Source: Aeribacillus composti
Lineage (GTDB): Bacteria; Bacillota; Bacilli; Bacillales; Aeribacillaceae
Length of the DNA stretch: 56,236 nt
NCBI RefSeq assembly: GCF_007827555.1
Contig: NZ_VISS01000028.1
Coordinates: 1 to 56,236 of the forward strand
Direction: 5' to 3'
The notes below the pieces were generated by a model. That model saw only the letters and a list, made by a program, of their open reading frames with translations. It was not told the DNA's origin and did not search any database. Made by a program: the position numbers and the translations under genes. Each line of letters starts with the position of its first letter. Position 1 is the stretch's first letter. Shown here piece after piece: positions 50,867 to 56,236 of this stretch.

Positions 50867-52045
50867 GTGTATCTCATAACAAACGGAAGAATTATAACGG
50901 AAGAAACCATTCTCGATGGTTACGATCTTCTTATTGAAGGAGATAAAATTAGCAAAATTGATGGCAAAGGGAAAATCGCTTGGAAGGAAGGAATGGAAGT
51001 AATCGATGCGGCGGGCGGATATGTCTCTCCTGGGTTTATCGATCTTCATTCTGACTATATTGAACATATGGCAGCACCAAGACCGACATCGTTAATGAAT
51101 TTTCATTTAAGTCTTCGCGAAGCGGAAAAAGAATTAATCACCCATGGGATTACAACAATGTTTCATTCACTTTCTATTTATAAAAGCTCGGAATTTTCAC
51201 ATAAACCGATCCGTGAGCCGGAAAATGTCCGGAAATTTATTGAAATGATCCACCAAACTCATCATACAAAGCATTTAATACGACATCGGTTCCATGCACG
51301 GTTTGAAATTGACAGCACCGAAGAAGTTGAAAACTTAAAATCGTACATTGCTGAGAGCAAGGTGCACTTAATTTCGTTTATGGATCATACCCCTGGTCAA
51401 GGACAATATAGAGATTTAGAGATTTACAGAAAAACGATAAAAGGCTACCAAGAGCTCAGTGATGAAGAGATTGATAGAGTCATTACAAAACATCAGCATA
51501 AGGAAAAATTAACATTTGAAGGAATAAAGGAAATTGCAACGCTGGCACAACAAAAAGGTATTGCTATCGCTTCTCATGACGATGACACGTTGGAAAAACT
51601 TGAGCTTGTCCAAAGCTTTGGGGCTTCGATTAGTGAATTTCCAATCACCTTGGAAATTGCTAAAAATGCGAAAAAGAAAGGAATGCTGACGGTGGCCGGG
51701 GCTCCGAACGTTCTTTTGGGAGGTTCCCACAGCGGAAATTTATCTGCACAAGAAGCCATTCAACACGGGTGTATCGATATTTTATGTAGTGACTATTATC
51801 CTCCATCGCTGCTTCATGCTGTTTTTAAAATGAGCGAAAAAAGCGATATCGACCTAGTCGAAATGTTTAAGCTTGTGACGATTAACCCGGCCAAAGCTGT
51901 CAAACTGGATGATCAAATTGGATCAATTAAGGAAGGAAAAAAAGCGGATATAGTCATCATCGAAAAAATAGACTTAGATTTTCCGGTTATCACGTCTTGT
52001 TTTGTGGACGGCCGTTTAATCTTGAAAACAAATTATAGAATTTAA
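50867..52045 (+). CDS. phnM: Ribose 1-methylphosphonate 5-triphosphate diphosphatase
   Basis: The 392-residue amidohydrolase-superfamily enzyme has the metal-binding GFIDLHSDYIEHM in the N-terminal region, ASHDDDT in the middle, and SDYYPPSLLHAVF later. PhnM removes diphosphate from ribose 1-phosphonate 5-triphosphate, giving the substrate of PhnJ. It starts at GTG 50867 with GGAGG at 50853-50857. It follows phnK by 36 bases and precedes the hexapeptide gene by 22. Confidence 0.92.
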   Translation: MYLITNGRIITEETILDGYDLLIEGDKISKIDGKGKIAWKEGMEVIDAAGGYVSPGFIDLHSDYIEHMAAPRPTSLMNFHLSLREAEKELITHGITTMFHSLSIYKSSEFSHKPIREPENVRKFIEMIHQTHHTKHLIRHRFHARFEIDSTEEVENLKSYIAESKVHLISFMDHTPGQGQYRDLEIYRKTIKGYQELSDEEIDRVITKHQHKEKLTFEGIKEIATLAQQKGIAIASHDDDTLEKLELVQSFGASISEFPITLEIAKNAKKKGMLTVAGAPNVLLGGSHSGNLSAQEAIQHGCIDILCSDYYPPSLLHAVFKMSEKSDIDLVEMFKLVTINPAKAVKLDDQIGSIKEGKKADIVIIEKIDLDFPVITSCFVDGRLILKTNYRI

Positions 52046-52067
52046 AGATGATGGAAAGGGAGTTTCT

Positions 52068-52718
52068 ATGATCGAGAAAAAGCTGTCAAAAAAACCTTAT
52101 ATCCATGAACATTGCCAGTTGTTTCATACAGAATTAGGTGAATACACAGAAATAGGGGCTCACAATTATTTAGAAAATGTAAAAATGGGGGATTTTTCTT
52201 ATACAGGGCAGTTTTGCATCCTGCAAAATGTTGGAGTTGGAAAATTTTCCAATATTGCTGCGATGGTGCGAATTGGTCCAACCGCTCACCCGATGAATCG
52301 CCCTACTTTGCATCATATTACGTATCGGAGAAAAATGTATGGAGTTGATACTCATGACGATGAAGCGTTTTTATCATGGCGCAAACAACAAATCACCTAT
52401 ATCGGCCATGACACATGGATTGGCCATGGGGCCATCATCATGCCTGGTGTAAAAATCGGCAATGGTGCAGTAGTCGGCAGCGGAGCTATTGTGACAAAGG
52501 ATGTAGAGCCTTATACAATCGTTGCTGGAATACCAGCCAAACCGCTAAGGCGCCGATTTGATGAGCAAACGGTTAAACGATTGGAACAAATCAAGTGGTG
52601 GGACTGGTCGTATGAAACGTTGAAAGAACGAATCGACGACTTGTCTCAACATATTGAAACATTTCTAGATAAGTATGAGGGAAGAAGGGAATTCAGTGGA
52701 AAACATTTTAACGGTTGA
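52068..52718 (+). CDS. Hexapeptide-repeat transferase of the phosphonate locus
   Basis: This 216-residue protein has a left-handed beta-helix with hexapeptide turns (IGHDTWIGHGAIIMPGVKIG, GNGAVVGSGAIVTKDVEPY) after an N-terminal region with HPMNRPTLHHITYRRKMYGV. It belongs to the acyltransferase-like proteins found in many C-P lyase clusters and annotated only as phosphonate-metabolism transferases. It could acetylate an aminoalkylphosphonate, as PhnO does, but no substrate is known. It overlaps phnL by ~23 bases, so it is coupled to it. Confidence 0.85.
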   Translation: MIEKKLSKKPYIHEHCQLFHTELGEYTEIGAHNYLENVKMGDFSYTGQFCILQNVGVGKFSNIAAMVRIGPTAHPMNRPTLHHITYRRKMYGVDTHDDEAFLSWRKQQITYIGHDTWIGHGAIIMPGVKIGNGAVVGSGAIVTKDVEPYTIVAGIPAKPLRRRFDEQTVKRLEQIKWWDWSYETLKERIDDLSQHIETFLDKYEGRREFSGKHFNG

Positions 52719-53424
52719 GAGCCTGTCCAAAACATTTCGATTGCACAGTGTAAACAAGGAAATCCGCGCCATTAACAAGATTAGCTTTGTTGTAAAAGAA
52801 GGAGAATTTGTCGGTATTACCGGTAAAAGCGGCAGCGGTAAATCAACCATTTTAAAATGCATCTATCGCACATATTTGCCTGAAAGTGGAGACATCTGGT
52901 ACAACTCAAAAAAGTTTGGCCTAATCAATTTGCGAGAAGCGACGGAAAGAGAAATGATTTATTTACGAAAGCATGAGATCGGATACGTATCGCAGTTTTT
53001 AAATGCTTTGCCGCGTATAACGGCCAGGGAAATAGTCAAACAAGCGATATTAGAAATGGGGCATAACGATAAGTATGCGGAGGAAGAAACAGAAAAAATA
53101 TTGACGCATTTTGAACTGGATCCTCAGCTTTGGGATAGTTATGTTGCTACTTTTTCCGGAGGTGAAAAACTGCGGTTGAACATCGCTAGAGCAATGGTAA
53201 AGCGTCCGAGACTACTTTTATTGGATGAACCGACGGCAAGTTTAGATGATGAATCGAAGGAAAAAGTAAGAGTATTGATGGAACAGCTCGTTCGCGAAGG
53301 GACAACAATGCTGGGAATTTTTCATGATATGTTGTTCATGCAAAACTTATGTGATGTAGAATACCGAATGCTGGACGGGGAAATCATCAAGTATTCTGAA
53401 AAAAATCCCTTTACAAAACATTAA
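52696..53424 (+). CDS. phnL: C-P lyase ABC-type ATPase
   Basis: This ~242-residue ATPase has Walker A GITGKSGSGKSTILK, signature FSGGEKLRLNIARAM and Walker B LLLDEPTASLDDE. It matches PhnL, which acts with PhnGHI in nucleophilic displacement of adenine and binds on top of PhnK. I use GTG 52696, behind AAGAAGGG (52683-52690); ATG 52675 is the alternative and lacks a site. Both overlap the hexapeptide gene. Confidence 0.9.
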   Translation: MENILTVESLSKTFRLHSVNKEIRAINKISFVVKEGEFVGITGKSGSGKSTILKCIYRTYLPESGDIWYNSKKFGLINLREATEREMIYLRKHEIGYVSQFLNALPRITAREIVKQAILEMGHNDKYAEEETEKILTHFELDPQLWDSYVATFSGGEKLRLNIARAMVKRPRLLLLDEPTASLDDESKEKVRVLMEQLVREGTTMLGIFHDMLFMQNLCDVEYRMLDGEIIKYSEKNPFTKH

Positions 53425-53452
53425 AAATTCTTTAGTAATTCAACGGTATGAA

Positions 53453-53469
53453 TTAACAGTTCCTTTACA
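53453..53469 (+). promoter_or_regulatory. PhoP-box-like pair before phnD
   Basis: TTAACA (53453-53458) and TTTACA (53464-53469) are 5 bases apart, an 11-base period like the array before phnG and like PhoP boxes. They lie 66 bases before phnD, in the only sizeable gap (110 bases) inside the phn region. A separate phosphate-regulated promoter for phnDCE is possible; only two repeats are seen. Confidence 0.45.
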
Positions 53470-53534
53470 TTCATCCTTTATATTCAATTATAAATGGAAA
53501 AAAATCTATTTTGACAAGAAAAGGGGTAATGAAT

Positions 53535-54590
53535 ATGAAAAAAATGATAAGGTTTATGAGCATCGCTTTCATCTTGGTCATCTTTTTATCAGGATGTTCA
53601 TCATCTGCAGGAACAGAAAGCGGTTCCGCTCAAAAAAACGGCGACGATACGCTTACAATTGCATGGTACCCGAATGAATCCGGTGAAGATTTGAAAGCGG
53701 CACGTGACGAAATCGCTAAGTTGATTGAAGAAGCAACTGGAAAGAAAGTCGAGCATAAGACGACAACTGATTACATTATTGCCATTGAGGCGATTGCAAA
53801 CGGAAATGCTGATTTAGCGTTTATGGGTGCACAGGGATACATAGAGGCTCATGACAAAAATGAAAAAGTGCTTCCTCTCGTTGTTCCGAGCGGTGAATCC
53901 GGCACACTTGATGATGCCATGTACTACAGCTGGCTTGCCGTAAATAAAGGGGATGAAGACGAGTACAAAAGCGGCTCCGGGTTTTCCATTGATAATATAG
54001 CTGGAAAGAAATTTTCATTTGTGTCTAACAGCTCCACATCAGGCTTTAAAGTTCCATCGACCGAAATCGTTTCGTACTTTAGCCAAAAAGAAGAGTACAA
54101 AGATTTAACTGCTGAAGATTTATTAGAAGGCGGCGAGGGCAAGTTTTTCAGCGAAGTGCAATATGGAGGCTCTCATCAAGGGTCTGCGGTTAACTTACTG
54201 TCTGGAAAAGTAGATGTAGCAGCATTTTGCGACACATGTGTGAACAACTATATTGAATTAGTTGACGGTGAGCAAAATAAACCGGGAGCGGTATATAAAG
54301 TCAAAAATGATGCTGCTGAGCCGTTTCATACTGTGCCTGGAAAGGAATTTGTCTTAATTTCAGTCACACCGGTATTGAATGCTCCGTTTGTTGTCAATAC
54401 GGAAACCGTATCTGAAGAAGATCGCAAAAAGCTTGTGGAAGCTTTTGTTTCTGATGAAGTAGCCAACAATACGAAGATTTTCGTGCCGGAGGATTCTGAT
54501 TTTAGCGGTTTGTTTACGAAAAAAGCTAATGAGCGTTTCGTTGAAGTAGAGGATTCTTGGTTTGATCCGATCAGAGAATTGTCTAAATAA
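53535..54590 (+). CDS. phnD: Phosphonate-binding lipoprotein
   Basis: This 351-residue PhnD-type binding protein has a signal peptide with lipobox LSGC (lipidated Cys21), then TIAWYPNESGEDLKAARDEI at the start of lobe one and FVSNSSTSGFKVPS, a phosphonate/phosphite-ligand loop. It would be anchored on the membrane and hand phosphonates to PhnC/PhnE. ATG 53535 is well spaced from AAGGGG (53521-53526). It follows phnL after 110 bases and precedes phnC by 21. Confidence 0.92.
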   Translation: MKKMIRFMSIAFILVIFLSGCSSSAGTESGSAQKNGDDTLTIAWYPNESGEDLKAARDEIAKLIEEATGKKVEHKTTTDYIIAIEAIANGNADLAFMGAQGYIEAHDKNEKVLPLVVPSGESGTLDDAMYYSWLAVNKGDEDEYKSGSGFSIDNIAGKKFSFVSNSSTSGFKVPSTEIVSYFSQKEEYKDLTAEDLLEGGEGKFFSEVQYGGSHQGSAVNLLSGKVDVAAFCDTCVNNYIELVDGEQNKPGAVYKVKNDAAEPFHTVPGKEFVLISVTPVLNAPFVVNTETVSEEDRKKLVEAFVSDEVANNTKIFVPEDSDFSGLFTKKANERFVEVEDSWFDPIRELSK

Positions 54591-54611
54591 GGATTTGGTG
54601 AGGGATAAACG

Positions 54612-55376
54612 ATGACAGCCATTTTAACATTAAATAACGTGTCAAAACGTTATGGAACCAATACAATGGCGCTTCAAGACATGAACTTTTCTGTAAAAGA
54701 AGGGGAATTCGTTTCGATCATTGGTCCATCGGGGGCGGGGAAATCAACCCTCCTCCGGTGTATTAACCGCATGATCGAAGCGTCTAGCGGTGAAATCATA
54801 TTTGATGGTGTCGACATTTTAAAGCTTGGCAAAAAAAGCTTAAGAAAAGTGAGAGCAACCATTGGAATGGTCTTTCAGCATTACAATCTTGTCACTAGAT
54901 TAAGCGTAATTGAAAACGTGCTCCACGGAAGGCTCGGCTACAAGTCAACTTTGGCAGGAGCATTCGGTTTATACAGCGAGGAGGAGAAAAAGCAGGCGGT
55001 TCATATTCTCGGATTGTTGGGGCTGGAGGATCAAGTGTATAAACGGTGTGATCAGCTAAGCGGCGGACAAAAACAGCGCGTCGGAATTGCCAGAGCCTTA
55101 ATTCAAAATCCGAGAATGCTATTGTGTGATGAGCCGATTGCCTCCTTAGATCCAAACTCAGCCAAAATCATTATGGATCATTTAAAAAATATTTCTTCTA
55201 CACTCGGAATTACTTGTATTGTCAACCTGCACCAAGTCGATGTCGCTTTGAAGTACTCTGATCGAATTATCGGTATTAATAATGGAAAGAAAGTGTACGA
55301 TGGCTCGCCGAAACAAATAACAGAAGATATTGTTCGCAATATTTATGGGTCTGAAGTAAAGAATCTGATTCTTTAA
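54612..55376 (+). CDS. phnC: Phosphonate ABC importer ATPase
   Basis: This 254-residue nucleotide-binding subunit has Walker A GPSGAGKSTLLR, signature LSGGQKQRVGIARAL and Walker B LLCDEPIASL. The N-terminal TLNNVSKRYGTNTMALQDMN is typical of PhnC. It powers the importer with PhnD and PhnE. GGTGAGGGA (54598-54606) precedes the start. Spacing to phnE is short, so the transporter genes form one unit. Confidence 0.95.
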   Translation: MTAILTLNNVSKRYGTNTMALQDMNFSVKEGEFVSIIGPSGAGKSTLLRCINRMIEASSGEIIFDGVDILKLGKKSLRKVRATIGMVFQHYNLVTRLSVIENVLHGRLGYKSTLAGAFGLYSEEEKKQAVHILGLLGLEDQVYKRCDQLSGGQKQRVGIARALIQNPRMLLCDEPIASLDPNSAKIIMDHLKNISSTLGITCIVNLHQVDVALKYSDRIIGINNGKKVYDGSPKQITEDIVRNIYGSEVKNLIL

Positions 55377-55390
55377 TGTAGGTGAAGATC

Positions 55391-56167
55391 ATGCAAGCAG
55401 ATATCTTTGTAAAAAGAAGAAGAAGCTTCTCCTTATTTTTTTTATTGTTGATTGTGTTAACGTATCTTTCTATGTTTATAACAGATTTTCAGCTTGTGAA
55501 AGGACTCGCCTCTGTTGCAAAGGCAGTAGAGTGGGGAGTGACAAATTTTTTTCCTGATGCAAAAGCGATGGAAAAGCTTCCGGATATTTTAAGTAAATTA
55601 CAAGAAACAGTTTTAATATCAGTCGCTTCCACGACAACAGCAGCTATTTTTGCAACTTTTTTCGCAATATGCGGTTCGAAGACGACGAAAGTGAATGGTT
55701 TATTAAGTGCAATAAGCAGAGGAATTGCAACTGTTTCTCGTAATATTCCGGTAGCTGCATGGGCATTGATTCTGCTCTTTTCTTTTGGACAAAGCTCCAT
55801 TACCGGATTTTTTGCTTTGTTCTTCGCCTCCTTTGGTTTTTTAACGCGAGCATTTATAGAAACGATCGATGAAGTTAGCAATAGTTCCGTTGAAGCATTG
55901 CGTGCAACCGGCGCCCAATTTTTTTCGATCATCTTCCAGTCGGTCATTCCATCCAGCCTTCCCCAGATGATCAGTTGGGTATTATTTGAAATTGAAACGA
56001 ATATTCGCAGCGCGACTTTAGTTGGAATTTTAACCGGTACTGGAATTGGTTTTTCTTTTGACTTGTATTATAAAAGCTCCAATTATAGTGCAGCGAGTTT
56101 GGTTGTCATGACTATCATACTGACGGTATTTGTCATTGAATCATTAGCATTGCATAAATATAGTTAG
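55391..56167 (+). CDS. phnE: Phosphonate ABC importer permease
   Basis: This 258-residue membrane protein has about six helices, the first at residues 13-30. It carries the EAA-type loop SSVEALRATGAQFFSIIFQSVIPSSLP, and ATLVGILTGTGIGFSFDLYYK near the C-terminus. It belongs to the PhnE/PtxC family. ATG 55391 follows TAGGTGA. In many Bacilli a second PhnE follows; the window ends 69 bases after the stop, too soon to see one. The last stretch contains GAAAGGTGG, which could be its ribosome site. Confidence 0.92.
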   Translation: MQADIFVKRRRSFSLFFLLLIVLTYLSMFITDFQLVKGLASVAKAVEWGVTNFFPDAKAMEKLPDILSKLQETVLISVASTTTAAIFATFFAICGSKTTKVNGLLSAISRGIATVSRNIPVAAWALILLFSFGQSSITGFFALFFASFGFLTRAFIETIDEVSNSSVEALRATGAQFFSIIFQSVIPSSLPQMISWVLFEIETNIRSATLVGILTGTGIGFSFDLYYKSSNYSAASLVVMTIILTVFVIESLALHKYS

Positions 56168-56236
56168 AATTTTCTGTTAATTAATTTTTGTGAATTTGTG
56201 CCAAAAAGACAAAACCTAAAGAAAGGTGGCACTGCC

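Noticed and set aside
56200-56236. T-box-like motif (GGTGGCAC) at the right edge
   Set aside because: There is no specifier stem or leader structure upstream, and the place after phnE is better explained as the approach to the next phn gene.

Overview
The window comes from a member of the Bacillaceae. It is AT-rich with AGGAGG-type ribosome binding sites, its inositol genes follow the Bacillus subtilis order and wording, and it carries CcpA-type cre sites and PhoP-type direct repeats. A thermophilic lineage of the Aeribacillus/Parageobacillus/Bacillus smithii kind is plausible from the gene content, but that is inference. No rRNA, tRNA or CRISPR array was seen.

Region 1 (about 1-4000, + strand) is a compact circular-bacteriocin cluster: a 108-codon precursor whose last 64 residues look like an AS-48/amylocyclicin-type saposin-fold peptide, a large membrane protein, an ABC ATPase, a SpoIIM/DUF95 membrane protein and a small three-helix membrane protein, followed by a short frame interrupted by a stop codon. 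A gene-poor stretch with a cupin protein follows (4.0-5.9 kb).

Region 2 (5.9-21.3 kb) is a myo-inositol catabolic locus. A divergent DeoR-type iolR faces iolA-B-C-D-E, two NAD-dependent sugar/polyol dehydrogenases, a complete sugar-type ABC importer, a third dehydrogenase (iolG-like) and iolJ. IolR-like 11-bp direct repeats and a cre site lie in the iolR-iolA gap. The B. subtilis symporter gene iolF and the genes iolH and iolI are absent; the ABC importer replaces the symporter.

Region 3 (21.3-29.9 kb) holds decayed IS1182 fragments, a DUF3231 gene, a secreted WGxxGxxG protein, and a glycolate-oxidase-type pair glcF/glcD with a GntR/FadR-family regulator and a divergent MFS transporter. Palindromic operators and a cre-like site lie between the divergent units. 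An IS1182 5' remnant is joined to a gabD 3' remnant.

Region 4 (29.9-45.2 kb, all - strand) is a group 2a (Huc-type) uptake [NiFe]-hydrogenase operon. In transcription order it reads DUF1641, hypA, hypB, small subunit, large subunit, maturation protease, a small conserved protein, a TPR protein, a 125-residue protein, a NifU-Rieske fusion, an NHL-repeat protein, hypC, hypD, hypE, a glutaredoxin-like protein and hypF. Between the two structural genes lie three diverged ~135-150 bp tandem repeats that carry vestiges of the end of the small-subunit gene.

Region 5 (46.0-56.2 kb, + strand) is a carbon-phosphorus lyase locus: a GntR/UTRA regulator, phnG-H-I-J-K-M, a hexapeptide transferase, phnL, and the importer phnD-C-E. 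PhoP-box-like direct repeats precede both phnG and phnD. The window ends just after phnE. The set as a whole reads as accessory metabolism for scarce carbon, hydrogen and phosphorus sources, plus one antimicrobial peptide.
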